NCBI RefSeq assembly: GCF_000725495.1 | Contig: NZ_JNZD01000002.1 | Coordinates: 310,001 to 374,000, forward strand | From: Streptomyces aureus | Lineage (GTDB): Bacteria; Actinomycetota; Actinomycetes; Streptomycetales; Streptomycetaceae | Reading direction: 5' to 3' | Length of the DNA stretch: 64,000 nucleotides | In this document: piece after piece, positions 51,642 through 61,863 of the stretch | How the letters are laid out: the number at the start of each line of letters is the position of its first letter | Numbering within the stretch: position 1 is the stretch's first letter | Position numbers and translations under genes: made by a program | The notes under the pieces: generated by a model | What the model saw: the letters and a program-made list of their open reading frames with translations, nothing else | What the model was told of the DNA's origin: nothing | Databases searched by the model: none

Positions 51642-52817
51642 GTGAGCGCCCTCGTGTGGATCGCCGTCGGATCACTGGCCGCGTGGCTGTGGCTGCTGCT
51701 CGGCCAGGGCTTCTTCTGGCGCACGGACGTGCGGTTGCCGGTCCGTCGCGATCCGTCGGACTGGCCGTCCGTCTGTGTCGTGGTGCCGGCCCGGGACGAG
51801 GCCGCCGTCCTGCCCGAGAGTCTTCCGTCACTCCTGGCGCAGGACTATCCGGGGCGGGCGGAGATCTTCCTCGTCGACGACGGCAGCTCGGACGGTACGG
51901 GGGAGCTGGCCCGCGAGCTGGCGCGGCGGCACGGCGGGCTGCCGCTCACCGTCGGCACGCCCGGGGAGCCGCCGGCGGGCTGGACGGGCAAGCTGTGGGC
52001 CGTGCGCCACGGCATCGCTCTCGCCCGCGCGCGCGATCCCGAATATCTGCTGCTGACCGACGCGGACATCGCGCACGCCCCGGACAGTCTGCGGCTCCTG
52101 GTGGCGGCGGCCCGCACGGGTGGCTTCGACCTCGTCTCGCAGATGGCGCGGCTGCGGGTCGAGAGTCTCTGGGAGCGGCTCGTCGTGCCCGCCTTCGTCT
52201 ACTTCTTCGCGCAGCTCTATCCCTTCCGCCGGATCAGCGTGCGGGGCTCGCGGACGGCGGCCGCGGCGGGAGGGTGCGTCCTGCTGCGCGCGGACGCCGC
52301 CGAGCGGGCGCGGATCCCGGACGCGATCCGGCAGGCGGTCATCGACGACGTGGCGCTGGCCCGTGCCGTCAAGGGAAGCGGCGGTCACATCTGGCTGGGG
52401 CTGGCCGAGCGGGTGGACAGCGTGCGCCCCTATCCGCGGCTGGGCGATCTGTGGCGCATGGTCTCGCGCAGCGCGTACGCCCAGCTGCGGCACAACCCGC
52501 TCCTGCTGGCCGGGACGGTCGCCGGGATCGCCGTCGTCTACCTCGTGCCGCCGGTCGCCCTCGTCGTGGGCCTCGCCGCCGGGAACACCTGGGCGGCGAC
52601 CGCCGGCGGGCTCGCGTGGCTGGTGATGACGGCGACCTACGCACCGATGCTCCGCTACTACCGGCAGCCCCTGGCGCTCGCTCCCCTGCTGCCGGTCACC
52701 GCGTTCCTCTATCTCCTTATGACCGTCGATTCCGCGGTGCAGCACTACAGGGGGCGCGGCGCGGCCTGGAAAGGCCGCACCTACGCCCGCCCCGACACCG
52801 CCCTGGACGACCGCTAG
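51642..52817 (+). CDS. Hopene-associated glycosyltransferase HpnB-like
   Basis: The 391-residue protein is a family 2 glycosyltransferase with N- and C-terminal membrane segments. It has CVVVPARDEAAVLPESLPSL, VDDGSSDGT, GWTGKLWAVRHGIALARARD and TDADIAHAPDSL (DxD-type nucleotide-sugar site), then FVYFFAQLYPFRRISV and the IDDVALARAVKGSGGHIWLG block. These match HpnB proteins, found with hopanoid genes. No squalene-hopene cyclase or other hpn gene is in the window. The substrate is probably a lipid, which is inference. Confidence 0.92.
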   Translation: MSALVWIAVGSLAAWLWLLLGQGFFWRTDVRLPVRRDPSDWPSVCVVVPARDEAAVLPESLPSLLAQDYPGRAEIFLVDDGSSDGTGELARELARRHGGLPLTVGTPGEPPAGWTGKLWAVRHGIALARARDPEYLLLTDADIAHAPDSLRLLVAAARTGGFDLVSQMARLRVESLWERLVVPAFVYFFAQLYPFRRISVRGSRTAAAAGGCVLLRADAAERARIPDAIRQAVIDDVALARAVKGSGGHIWLGLAERVDSVRPYPRLGDLWRMVSRSAYAQLRHNPLLLAGTVAGIAVVYLVPPVALVVGLAAGNTWAATAGGLAWLVMTATYAPMLRYYRQPLALAPLLPVTAFLYLLMTVDSAVQHYRGRGAAWKGRTYARPDTALDDR

Positions 52818-52836
52818 TCCCGCGCCACTCGACAGT

Positions 52837-54183
52837 TCACTTCCTGCCCGGGGTCCAGTTCATGCCCCAGCCGTAGGCGTGGTCGAGGGTGCGCTGGGGG
52901 CTGACCCCGCGCGCGGGGACCAGGTACCGGGCCTCGCGCTGGACGACGAGGTCGGCGCCGTTGCCGGTGATGAGGGCGAGGGCGCAGACGGTGGAGGGAA
53001 CGGTGCACTCGTCGAGCGAGAAGTCGATGGGAGCGCCGTTCTGCGGCTGGAGGGTGACGGTGGCGTGCAGGTCGGCGAAGGACCGCGCTCCTTCGTAGAT
53101 GGTCACGAAGATGAGGATGCGCCGGAAGCTCTGCTTGTGGTCGAGGTTGATGGTGAGGTTCTCGCCGGAGGCCACGGCCCCGGTGCGGTCGTCCCCGTCG
53201 AGATGGATGAAGGGCGGCTGGTGCAGCGCCCCGAAGGCGTTGCCGAGCGCCTGGACGACTCCCTTGCGGCCGTCGGACAGTTCGTAGAGCGCGCACAGGT
53301 CGAGGTCGAGGTCGGCGTGCATGGCGACGGCGCGGCCCCGCTTGCTGCCCCATCCCGAGAACTGCTTGCGCACCTCCCAGTTGAGGTTCACGCGCATCGT
53401 GCCGCCCGTGCCGCCCTGTTTGGCGAGCGAGACGGAGGGGGCCTCCTTGGTCAGCGTCACCTTGGAGAGACTCACCGGCGGCTGAGGGGCGGGGGCCGGG
53501 TAGGGCCCCGGAGGCATGGGCGGTGGCACGTTCACCGGTGGGGCGACCGGCGGGTACACGGTGACCGGAGGTGCCACGGGCGGCGGCGGCCCCTGTACGA
53601 GCGTGGCGGGCCCCTGCGGCGCGGCGGCCGGGGGTGCCGCGTGCTGCGGCTCGTCCACCGTGATCCCGTAGTCGGTGGCCAGTCCTTCGAGTCCGCTTAC
53701 GTAGCCCTGTCCGATGGCGCGGAACTTCCAGGCCCCCTGGCGCCGGTAGAACTCGCCGAGGACGAAGGCGGTCTCCACGGTGGCGTCCGTGCTGTCGAAG
53801 CGGGCGACCTCGGCGCCGGTCCTTGTGTCGAGCACCCGGATGTAGAGGCCGGGAACACGGCCGAAGGAGCCGCCGTCCGCGGAGCCGGCCAGGACCACGT
53901 TCTCGACGGAGCCCTCCACGCGCGCGAGGTCCACGGACAGGGTGTCGGTCACCTGGCCGCCGTCGTTCCGCTTGCCTTCGTGGCGCACCGCGCCGGAGGT
54001 GTGCGCCGGCTGGTTGTAGAAGACGAAGTCGGCGTCCGAACGAACCTTTCCGGCCACCAGCAGAAGGGCGGAGGCGTCGACGTCGGGCACCCCCTGTCCC
54101 GAACGCCACCCCAATTCCACCCGGAGTGCGCTCGTCGGGACTGGAACATTGGATCCCTTAGGCATTGACATGTACGCCCCCAT
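52837..54183 (-). CDS. TerD-family protein with two TerD-like domains
   Basis: The 448-residue protein starts [20 protein letters not shown]. The first TerD domain (about 5-190) has [40 protein letters not shown] and [21 protein letters not shown] Pro-rich linker (about 195-270) separates it from a second domain (about 290-448) with [40 protein letters not shown]. TerD proteins bind calcium and are linked to tellurite resistance and stress. GGAG lies eight bases upstream of the ATG at 54183. It converges on HpnB with 19 bases between. Confidence 0.93.
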   Translation of the reverse strand: MGAYMSMPKGSNVPVPTSALRVELGWRSGQGVPDVDASALLLVAGKVRSDADFVFYNQPAHTSGAVRHEGKRNDGGQVTDTLSVDLARVEGSVENVVLAGSADGGSFGRVPGLYIRVLDTRTGAEVARFDSTDATVETAFVLGEFYRRQGAWKFRAIGQGYVSGLEGLATDYGITVDEPQHAAPPAAAPQGPATLVQGPPPPVAPPVTVYPPVAPPVNVPPPMPPGPYPAPAPQPPVSLSKVTLTKEAPSVSLAKQGGTGGTMRVNLNWEVRKQFSGWGSKRGRAVAMHADLDLDLCALYELSDGRKGVVQALGNAFGALHQPPFIHLDGDDRTGAVASGENLTINLDHKQSFRRILIFVTIYEGARSFADLHATVTLQPQNGAPIDFSLDECTVPSTVCALALITGNGADLVVQREARYLVPARGVSPQRTLDHAYGWGMNWTPGRK

Positions 54184-54456
54184 CACGTGTCTCCGCGCCG
54201 GTGCGAGTCCCGAACGGACCGCCGGCTCCGTTCTCGCCAAACCTAATCCCCAGGTCCGCCGAGCCCCATGGCTCGCGCAGGAAGATCCTGGTCAACCGCC
54301 GGTAACCCGGTCCGAACCTCGGCCTTTACACGATCTCAACCATCTTTGACGTCCTTTTTTGCCAAGTTCGCTCGCATTGGGGATCCCGCGTCACCGCGGA
54401 CACGGAAAACAACCCTCTTATCGGTCTCCCCAACCAGCACATCGTGGGCTTAACTT

Positions 54457-54882
54457 ATGGCCATGACCTCCCCCCGCTCCACCTATGGCGGCGGTTACTA
54501 CTCCGCCTTCCAGGACACCCCGATCTACGACTCCCTCGTCGCCGAGCGGGGTACCCCTCAGATCGCCCCGATCCGGGTCCCTTCCGCCTACGACCCGGGC
54601 AGCAACAACCTCCCGGCCCTGCCGTCCGCGCTCCCCGCGCTGCCGTCCGGCCCCTCCTCGTACGGCTACCAGCCCCAGCAGCCCTCGCCGCTGCAGCAGG
54701 CCCCCGCGCCGTACATCCCGCAGCAGATGGGCGCCCCCCGGGGTTACCCCAGCCCCCAGCCGCAGCAGCCCCGTCCGATGGCGGCCGGCACGGGCTTCGA
54801 GGCCATGCGCCCCGCGGCTCCCCGTCCCGCCCCCGCTCCGTACCAGGACCCGTACAACGGTCAGCAGTACCGCGGGTACTGA
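54457..54882 (+). CDS. Pro/Gln-rich DUF6643-like protein
   Basis: The 141-residue protein starts MAMTSPRSTYGGGYYSAFQD, then TPIYDSLVAERGTPQIAPIR. After that it is low-complexity Pro/Gln/Ala. The ordered N-terminal block is strongly conserved in Streptomyces, where it is annotated as DUF6643. The start is likely at 54457 or two codons later (MTSPRS); no ribosome-binding site is seen and the transcript may be nearly leaderless (a TAACTT stands just upstream). It is divergent from the TerD gene. Function unknown. Confidence 0.85.
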   Translation: MAMTSPRSTYGGGYYSAFQDTPIYDSLVAERGTPQIAPIRVPSAYDPGSNNLPALPSALPALPSGPSSYGYQPQQPSPLQQAPAPYIPQQMGAPRGYPSPQPQQPRPMAAGTGFEAMRPAAPRPAPAPYQDPYNGQQYRGY

Positions 54883-54927
54883 CACCTCCGGACCGGATTG
54901 TCGGTGCCACCTGGCACGATGGCGGTC

Positions 54928-55752
54928 ATGGGGAACGCGGAACTGCACTCGATTCACGTCCATCCGGTCAAGGCCTTCCGGAGCCACGCGCTCCAGGAGG
55001 CCGTGGTGGAGCCCTGGGGGCTGGCCGGAGACCGACGCTGGGTCCTGATCGACGACGGGGGAAAGGTCGTCACGCAGCGCGAGCAGCCGCGTCTGGCGCT
55101 GGCCGTCGCCGAGATACTCTCCGGCGGCGGCCTGCGTCTTTCGGCCGCGGACCACGCGTCCGTGACCGTTCCCGTGCCCGAGCCCACCGGTACGACCACG
55201 GTGGAGATCTTCGATGACAAGGTCGAGGCCGTCCTCGCCGACGCGGCGGCGCACGCCTGGTGCAGTGCGTACGTGGGCGCCGACGTGCGCCTCGCCCACA
55301 TGGACGATCCGGCGGTCCGCCGGCCCGTCGACCCCGACTTCGCGCTGCCGGGCGAGACCGTCAGCTTCGCGGACGGGTATCCGCTGCTCGTCACCACCCT
55401 CGGATCGCTGGACGCGCTCAACTCCCTGATAGCCCAGGGCGACCGGGCCGAGGAGGGACCGGTGCCGATGAGCAGGTTCCGCCCGAACGTGGTCGTCTCC
55501 GGCACGGAGGCCTGGGCCGAGGACGGGTGGTCGCGCATCGCCATCGGCGACGTCACCTTCCGCGTCACGCGCATGTGCGGCCGGTGCATCGTCACCACGA
55601 CCGACCAGGACACCGCCCGGCGCGGCAAGGAACCTCTGCGCACGCTCGCCAAGCACCGCCGCTTCGGCGGAAAGGCGATGTTCGGGCAGAACCTGGTGCC
55701 CGAGACCCGCGGTTCGGTACGGGTCGGGGATCCGGTCACGGTGCTCGCCTGA
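54928..55752 (+). CDS. MOSC-domain protein
   Basis: The 274-residue protein starts MGNAELHSIHVHPVKAFRSH. The N-terminal MOSC_N beta domain is followed by the MOSC domain, with GYPLLVTTLGSLDALNSLIA, MSRFRPNVVVSGTEAWAEDG and VTRMCGRCIVTTTDQDTAR. The Cys in MCGRC is the residue used to bind sulfur in MOSC proteins related to molybdenum cofactor sulfurase and mARC. The reaction is probably Moco-linked reduction or sulfur transfer. The ATG at 54928 gives the family start; ATG 54919 and TTG 54898 are possible. Confidence 0.92.
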   Translation: MGNAELHSIHVHPVKAFRSHALQEAVVEPWGLAGDRRWVLIDDGGKVVTQREQPRLALAVAEILSGGGLRLSAADHASVTVPVPEPTGTTTVEIFDDKVEAVLADAAAHAWCSAYVGADVRLAHMDDPAVRRPVDPDFALPGETVSFADGYPLLVTTLGSLDALNSLIAQGDRAEEGPVPMSRFRPNVVVSGTEAWAEDGWSRIAIGDVTFRVTRMCGRCIVTTTDQDTARRGKEPLRTLAKHRRFGGKAMFGQNLVPETRGSVRVGDPVTVLA

Positions 55753-55923
55753 GGTCAGGGCACCGGTCGCGACCCTCGCCCGAAACCAGGGCCCCGGACC
55801 CTTCCGGACGGCGCCTCGGGCCGCCCGACGACATTCCGCCAGAGACCGGACGCCGGGAACACCGGGGCCGGGCCGGATCGTTGAATCGGCGTGAGATGTT
55901 CATGAAGGGTCCTGGGGGAGGGT

Positions 55924-55949
55924 GAAGCCGGCCTCTCTTCCCCGGCTTC
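55924..55949 (+). terminator. Hairpin after the MOSC gene region
   Basis: GAAGCCGG (55924-55931) pairs with CCGGCTTC (55942-55949) over a 10-base loop, about 170 bases past the MOSC stop and 57 bases before the next start. Confidence 0.45.
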
Positions 55950-56005
55950 GCGTGTGAACGGCTCCGCTGCTGGTAATCACGGAAGCGGAAGGGGGGTGTG
56001 GGACG

Positions 56006-56611
56006 GTGCGCGCGATCATCGGTCTCTGGCGCTGGCGGCGCAATCCGCTGCGCCGTACGACGGATCTGGTCGAGGCCTGGCTCGCGCTGGCCACGCTCCT
56101 GCTCATCCTGGTCGCGGCGCCCTCCGCCGGGGCCGCCGTGGGCGTCTCCATGCAGGGGACGCTGCAGAAGGCCGTCCGGGACCAGCGCAAGGACCGGCAC
56201 CCCGTGGCGGCGGTCGTCGTCAGAAGGCTGTCCCGGGGACCGCTGGCTCCCGACCCCGAGACCCCCTCCGGCCGGGACGCGCACAGCCGTGTCGTCGCGA
56301 ACTGGACGGCACCGGACGGCACCCCGCGGCACGGCACGGTGATCGCCGACCTCAAGACACCCGTCCCCGGAGACCGTTTCTGGCTCTGGACGGACCGGCA
56401 CGGCCGAATAATGGGCCGCCCGCTGGACAGCGCCACCGCGACCACGCACTCCGCCCTGGCCGGATTCGGCGCCGCGGTGCTGGCGGCCGGACTCCTGGAG
56501 AGCGCGAGACGGCTGGTCCTGTGGCACATGGTCCGCCGCCGTCACGCCGGATGGGACCGCGCCTGGGCCAAGGCGGGCCCCGACTGGGGCAAGGCAGACA
56601 CCGGCAGCTGA
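56006..56611 (+). CDS. Rv1733c-like membrane protein
   Basis: The 201-residue protein starts VRAIIGLWRWRRNPLRRTTD. A first membrane helix (VEAWLALATLLLILVAAPSA) follows, then an extracytoplasmic domain with HPVAAVVVRRLSRGPLAP and FWLWTDRHGRIMGRPLDS, and a second helix (ALAGFGAAVLAAGLLESAR). RRNPLRR.TD..EAW and the two-helix layout match the Rv1733c family, a DosR-regulated membrane protein in Mycobacterium. Role unknown. The GTG start has a G-rich site upstream. Confidence 0.85.
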   Translation: MRAIIGLWRWRRNPLRRTTDLVEAWLALATLLLILVAAPSAGAAVGVSMQGTLQKAVRDQRKDRHPVAAVVVRRLSRGPLAPDPETPSGRDAHSRVVANWTAPDGTPRHGTVIADLKTPVPGDRFWLWTDRHGRIMGRPLDSATATTHSALAGFGAAVLAAGLLESARRLVLWHMVRRRHAGWDRAWAKAGPDWGKADTGS

Positions 56612-56785
56612 CGGCCTTCCCGCTCCGGTCAACCGGGCGTCCCCGCGCACGCTACGGTGGACCGGCCGAACCGTTCGGCGCCGTCGTGAGAGGCTGTCCG
56701 GCAGGGACCGGCAACCCGCGACCGACGGGGCATCAGCACAACCTCGCAGGACCCGCGTACGACGAGGTGGGGGCACAACAGCGCC

Positions 56786-59215
56786 ATGGCACAGGGCACG
56801 GTCCAGGTCACGCACACCGGAACCTCGCGGTGGCGGCGCCGCACAGGTGAGTACGCATCGCTGGCCGCCGCCCTGGAGGCCGCGGCCGAAGGCGACGTGC
56901 TGACCGTCGCTCCCGGTACGTACCGGGAGAACCTGGTGGTGGAACGCGCGGTGACGCTGCGCGGCCCCGAGGGCTCCCCCGGCTCCGTCCGCATCGCGCC
57001 CGTCGACGGCGTGGCACTGACCGTACGGGCCTCGGCCGTCGTGCAGGACCTGCACCTCGAGGGCCAGGACTCGGCCTCGCCCGCGCTGCTCGTCGAGGAC
57101 GGCACACCGGAGTTGCTGGACCTACGGATCGTGACGCGGTCCGCGGCCGGGATCGAGGTCCGCGGAGGCGCCCGGCCGACCGTGCGCCGCTGCACCGTCG
57201 ACAACCCCGGGGGCGTCGGCGTCGCCGTACTGGACGGCGGCGGAGGGGTGTTCGAGGAGTGCGAGGTCGTGGCCGCCGGGCAGTCCGGGGTCGTGGTCCG
57301 CGGGGGCGCGCGTCCGCGACTCGAGCGCTGCCGGGTGCACCACACTTCCGGTCCGGGCCTGTCGGCGACCGGCGAGAACTCCTCGCTGGAGGCGATCGGT
57401 TGCGAGGTGTACGAGGTCAAGGGCTCCGGGGTGCAGATCACCGCCCGGGCCACGGCCCACCTCACCGACTGCGACGTCCACCGGACCACCGCCGACGGTG
57501 TCACCCTCGACACGGACGCCGTGCTCACGCTCGCCGACTGCCGCATCCACGACATCCCGGAGAACGCCGTCGACCTGCGTTCCCGCTCGGTGCTCACCCT
57601 GACCCGCACGAGCGTGCGGCAGTTCGGGCGCAACGGCCTGTCGGTCTGGGACCCGGGCACCCGTGTGGACGCCAACCAGTGCGAGATCTTCGACAGCACG
57701 GGCGACTATCCCGCGGTGTGGGTGAGCGACGGAGCGACCGCCGTCCTGGACTCGTGCCGGGTGCACGACGTGCCGGACGCCCTGTTCGTCCTGGACCGGG
57801 GCTCCCGCGCGGACGTCGTCGACTGCGACATCTCCCAGGTGCGCAACACCGCGGTGTCGGTGAGCGACGGAGCGACCGCGCAGCTCGACGACTGCCGGAT
57901 CCGGGATGCCGCGACGGGTGCCTGGTTCCGCGACCACGGCAGCGGCGGCACTCTGTCCGGCTGCATCGTGGACGGCACCCAGACGGGCGTGATCGTCACC
58001 AAGGGCGCCGATCCGACCTTCGAGCGCTGCACAGTCACCGCCCCCGCCGAGGCCGGCTTCTACGTGTCGGCTGACGGACGGGGCAGCTTCGTCAACTGCC
58101 GGGTGGCGGACAGCGGGGGCTACGGCTTCCACGTCATAGACGGCTGCCGGTCGACGCTGCGCAAGTGCCGTACGGAGCGCTGCGCGCGCGGGGGCTACGA
58201 ATTCGCGGACGGCGGCTCGGCCCCCGGCTCGGGTCCCGTCGTCGAGGACTGCGCCAGCGACGAGAGCGCCTCACTGCGCGCCCCGGCCCATGAGACGGCG
58301 GTCGAGACGTCGGCCCCGTCCGCCGGTCTGCTGGGGACGATCCCCGGTCAGCGCAGCACCGAGCGGGAACCCGTCGTCCCCGCGGCGGAGCCCGCCCCGC
58401 CGGCTCGCGGATCGCGGATCGTCCTCGGTGAACTCGACACCCTGGTGGGTCTGGAGAGCGTCAAGCGCGAGGTGCGCGCCCTCACCGACATGATCGAGGT
58501 GGGCCGCCGCCGCCAGGAGGCGGGCCTCAAGGCGGCCTCCGCCCGGCGCCATCTCGTCTTCACCGGCTCCCCCGGCACCGGCAAGACGACCGTCGCCCGG
58601 CTGTACGGCGAGATCCTGGCCTCGCTGGGCGTGCTGGAGAAGGGACATCTCATCGAGGTGTCCCGGGTGGACCTCGTCGGTGAGCACATCGGTTCCACGG
58701 CGATCCGCACCCAGGAGGCGTTCGACCGGGCGCGCGGCGGCGTGCTGTTCATCGACGAGGCGTACGCGCTGTCGCCGGAGGACTCGGGCCGCGACTTCGG
58801 GCGCGAGGCCATCGACACGCTGGTGAAGCTGATGGAGGACCACCGGGACGCGGTGGTCGTGATCGTGGCGGGGTACACCGCCGAGATGGAGCGCTTCCTC
58901 TCGGTCAACCCCGGGGTGGCGTCCCGTTTCTCACGGACCATCACCTTCAACGACTATCTGCCCGACGAACTGCTCAGGATCGTGGAGCAGCAGGCCGAGG
59001 AGCACGAGTACCGGCTGGGTCCGGGCGCGTCCGAGGCGCTGCTGAAGTACTTCACGCTGATCCCGAAGGGGCCCGCGTTCGGCAACGGGCGCACGGCGCG
59101 GCAGACGTTCGAGGCCATGCTGGAACGGCACGCGGGCCGTGTCGCCCAGCTGGCCGAGCCGACCACGGACGATCTGACCCTGCTCTACTCGCAGGACCTG
59201 CCGGAACTGCCCTGA
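56786..59215 (+). CDS. Right-handed beta-helix fused to a CbxX/EccA-type AAA+ ATPase
   Basis: The 809-residue protein joins two folds. Residues about 25-490 are tandem beta-helix rungs, with repeats such as [40 protein letters not shown] and [20 protein letters not shown]; Asp/Cys pairs recur at each turn. A Pro-rich linker (about 490-540) leads to a CbxX/EccA-like AAA+ domain: [19 protein letters not shown] near 594 (Walker A), [14 protein letters not shown] near 652 (Walker B), and [18 protein letters not shown] with the SRFSRTITF arginine region. Similar ATPases work in type VII secretion and Rubisco activation. It shares its last 31 bases with the convergent membrane hydrolase. Confidence 0.93.
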   Translation: MAQGTVQVTHTGTSRWRRRTGEYASLAAALEAAAEGDVLTVAPGTYRENLVVERAVTLRGPEGSPGSVRIAPVDGVALTVRASAVVQDLHLEGQDSASPALLVEDGTPELLDLRIVTRSAAGIEVRGGARPTVRRCTVDNPGGVGVAVLDGGGGVFEECEVVAAGQSGVVVRGGARPRLERCRVHHTSGPGLSATGENSSLEAIGCEVYEVKGSGVQITARATAHLTDCDVHRTTADGVTLDTDAVLTLADCRIHDIPENAVDLRSRSVLTLTRTSVRQFGRNGLSVWDPGTRVDANQCEIFDSTGDYPAVWVSDGATAVLDSCRVHDVPDALFVLDRGSRADVVDCDISQVRNTAVSVSDGATAQLDDCRIRDAATGAWFRDHGSGGTLSGCIVDGTQTGVIVTKGADPTFERCTVTAPAEAGFYVSADGRGSFVNCRVADSGGYGFHVIDGCRSTLRKCRTERCARGGYEFADGGSAPGSGPVVEDCASDESASLRAPAHETAVETSAPSAGLLGTIPGQRSTEREPVVPAAEPAPPARGSRIVLGELDTLVGLESVKREVRALTDMIEVGRRRQEAGLKAASARRHLVFTGSPGTGKTTVARLYGEILASLGVLEKGHLIEVSRVDLVGEHIGSTAIRTQEAFDRARGGVLFIDEAYALSPEDSGRDFGREAIDTLVKLMEDHRDAVVVIVAGYTAEMERFLSVNPGVASRFSRTITFNDYLPDELLRIVEQQAEEHEYRLGPGASEALLKYFTLIPKGPAFGNGRTARQTFEAMLERHAGRVAQLAEPTTDDLTLLYSQDLPELP

Positions 59216-61584
59216 GCGTCCCCGCCGGGACGCGGGCCCGGTACCCCGGGCAGCAGCCGCTCCAGCAGGCGTTCCCGTTCGTCGGCGAAGACCGGGTCCG
59301 CCTGGTAGTCGGAGTGGCCGAGGACCGGCGCGGGCAGCGGCTGCCGTTCGGTGCGTCCGTAGGCGAGCGGGTCCCTCAGCGGATCGTGGTCGACCTCGGG
59401 GCCGCAGTCCCCGGACAGCAGGACGGGTCCGCCGATCGGGTCGGTGCGCCGGTAGAGGTTGCGCCAGCAGGCCACGTCACGGTGCAGTGAGGCCAGTGCG
59501 GCGGGGCCGAAGTGGGCCGGGAACCAGCGTCCGTACAGGCGCTCCAGCGGGGAGCCGTAGGTGAGCAGCGCGACCCTGCCGCGTACCGAGGGGTCGAGCT
59601 GCCAGGCCGCCGCGGCCGCGAGCACGCTGCCCTGGGAGTGCCCGGAGAGCACGAGCCGTCCGCCGGTCGCCCGGGTCCAGGTGGCCATGCGCCAGGTGAG
59701 GTCCGGGACGGCGCGCTCGGCGTAGCAGGGCGGCGCGAAGGGGTGGGCGGCGCGCGGCCAGAAGGTGCCGACGTCCCACAGGATGCCGATGGTGCGGCGG
59801 GCGGCCGGGTCCTTGTAGGCGCGGCGGCCCCAGGTGACGAACAGGATGAAGCCGAGGCCGATCAGCCAGGAGCCCAGTGCCTGCGCGGTCTGGGCGGCCC
59901 CGTGGACGAAGCCGTTCGTGCCCCGGGCCGCCTCGCTCGGGGCGTCGCCGGTGGTGAGGGCGCCGGCCAGGGCGCAGGCCCCGAGGAGCAGGGTCGCGGA
60001 GGCGAGGACGCCGACCATGAGCGGCGCACGGTCGGTGAGGGCGGCCATGGCGCGGGTGCTCGCGATGCGGCGGGTGCGGGCCGAGTCCCTGGGCTCGCCC
60101 GGGTAGTCGCGTTCGACGGTGTCCATTTCGCGGCGGCGCCCGCGCCAGGTGCGGCGGGCGAGCCAGCCGGTGAGGGCGAGCAGGACGACGAGCAGCGGCG
60201 GGATCACGGAGGCCTGCCAGGTCAGCAGGACGGGCGGGCCCGGGATCGAGTGGCGGGTGCCGTCGAGCCAGTCGGCCACCCGCTGGGACACTCCCCCGGA
60301 CATCACACCGCCGAGCGCGCAGGCGAGCATGGCGACGGCGGGCCCGGCGAAGCCGCGCAGGGCGGTCCGCGGGACCGGGCCGCCGTCCGCCGTCCGGTGC
60401 GGGTCCGGGGGCTGGGGGGCGGTGCCGTACAGGGCACGGGCCACCACGCACAGCGCGATCACGAGCAGGCCCTGGACGAGGGTAAGGCCGCCGAACGTGG
60501 CGTCCCCCGCCAGACGGCCCGCCGAGTGCCAGCGGGGCCTCGACCAGCCGGCGTACACCAGGCCGAGGGCGAGGAGGACGAGCGCGCCGAGCGCCAGCCG
60601 GCGCACCAGGGTCCGGTCGCTTCCGTGGTCGATCCGGTTCTCGCTGCGGCCGCGACGGCAGACCACCCACAGCACAACGGCCGCGCCGGCCACGAGCGTT
60701 GCGCTCAGCAGGCCGCCCAGGGCCGCCAGGACGGGGGACCCGCCCGGGGCGCGGTCGTGGCGGAGGGCCGGGGAGCCCACGGCGGCGGCGACGGTCAGAA
60801 AGCCCGCGGCGGTGTGCGCGGCGCGCAGCCGGGCCACCAGGCGGCGGCCGAACCAGAAGCCGGGACGGCCGAGTCCGGTGCCCTCGGTCTCCTCGTCGTG
60901 CTCGGCTGCGCGGGCGATCGGCTGCTGCGACTCGTACGCGCTCCAGGTGCGGTGGGACAGGTACCAAAGGAGCGCGGTGAGCGCCGTGGGGACCAGGGCG
61001 GCCAGGGCGAGGCGGCGGCCCGGCTCGCTCCACCAGCCGGCGTCGGGCCGGTCCGGGGAGAGGAATCCGAGCCAGGAGTGGTTGCGCACGCACAGGCGGG
61101 TGCCCGCGCACTGCCAGGCGGCGAGGTCGAGGGCGACCTCGCAGGCCGCGGCGACGAGCAGCACCGTGAGCGTGAGTCCGGCGAGGCGGACCAGCAGCCC
61201 GTACAGGCGCACCGTCCGGGAGTGACCGTGCGAGGCGGGGCGCATCCAGTGCGCGAGGTTGACGACCATGAAGGGCAGCAGGAGGAGCCAGAGGGCGCGG
61301 GCGCCGTTGCCGGAGGTGAGGTTGCACCACACGTACGCCTCGCGCACCGGTCCCGCGCGGTGGTCCCCGGCCCGGTCCTCGGCGTCGACGTCGTCGACGC
61401 GCCGGAACACGGCCGCGGTGGTGTCTCCGGTGATCCGGACGGTCCGCGGGTCGTTCAGCATCTCCTCCGGCGTGGTGCCGCCGACGCCGTGGACCAGGAG
61501 TTCCAGGGCGCTCCCGGCCGCTTCGTGCCGTCGTGCGGGGCTGCCGGGCTCCCCGTCGGCGGTGTGTTCCCGTGCACGTTCCAC
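59185..61584 (-). CDS. Large membrane protein with an alpha/beta-hydrolase domain split across the sequence
   Basis: The 799-residue protein starts with [18 protein letters not shown] near residue 32, an oxyanion-type HGVGG. A long run of about ten hydrophobic segments follows (from about 95 to 560). The C-terminal part has [20 protein letters not shown] near residue 648 (nucleophile GHSQG), [20 protein letters not shown] and a late Asp/His region. The lipase-like halves flank the membrane block. It overlaps the beta-helix ATPase gene at their 3' ends by 31 bases. No exact family is recognised. Confidence 0.82.
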   Translation of the reverse strand: MERAREHTADGEPGSPARRHEAAGSALELLVHGVGGTTPEEMLNDPRTVRITGDTTAAVFRRVDDVDAEDRAGDHRAGPVREAYVWCNLTSGNGARALWLLLLPFMVVNLAHWMRPASHGHSRTVRLYGLLVRLAGLTLTVLLVAAACEVALDLAAWQCAGTRLCVRNHSWLGFLSPDRPDAGWWSEPGRRLALAALVPTALTALLWYLSHRTWSAYESQQPIARAAEHDEETEGTGLGRPGFWFGRRLVARLRAAHTAAGFLTVAAAVGSPALRHDRAPGGSPVLAALGGLLSATLVAGAAVVLWVVCRRGRSENRIDHGSDRTLVRRLALGALVLLALGLVYAGWSRPRWHSAGRLAGDATFGGLTLVQGLLVIALCVVARALYGTAPQPPDPHRTADGGPVPRTALRGFAGPAVAMLACALGGVMSGGVSQRVADWLDGTRHSIPGPPVLLTWQASVIPPLLVVLLALTGWLARRTWRGRRREMDTVERDYPGEPRDSARTRRIASTRAMAALTDRAPLMVGVLASATLLLGACALAGALTTGDAPSEAARGTNGFVHGAAQTAQALGSWLIGLGFILFVTWGRRAYKDPAARRTIGILWDVGTFWPRAAHPFAPPCYAERAVPDLTWRMATWTRATGGRLVLSGHSQGSVLAAAAAWQLDPSVRGRVALLTYGSPLERLYGRWFPAHFGPAALASLHRDVACWRNLYRRTDPIGGPVLLSGDCGPEVDHDPLRDPLAYGRTERQPLPAPVLGHSDYQADPVFADERERLLERLLPGVPGPRPGGDAQGSSGRSCE

Positions 61585-61863
61585 TAGTCCGCACTTCCCC
61601 GTGCCACGCGTGTCTCAGGTGTCATGTGCAGGCACAAGGCTCTCGCGCTCCGGTCCCCGTGTGCACCCGAAGGCACCGAATCTCCCCGATACGTGTGAAC
61701 GCGGCGGCACAGGAGGGGCACAGCGAGTGCGCAGGCAGTGGCGCGACCGAGGGTGTCCCGTGCGAGGATGGGGCATCCTCCAGACCTCGGGCAAGGAGAA
61801 CGTCCACGTGGGAGTGGGTTCGGACGGAGTGGGGCAGGCAGCGGCGAAAGGACCGGAGCGGTC

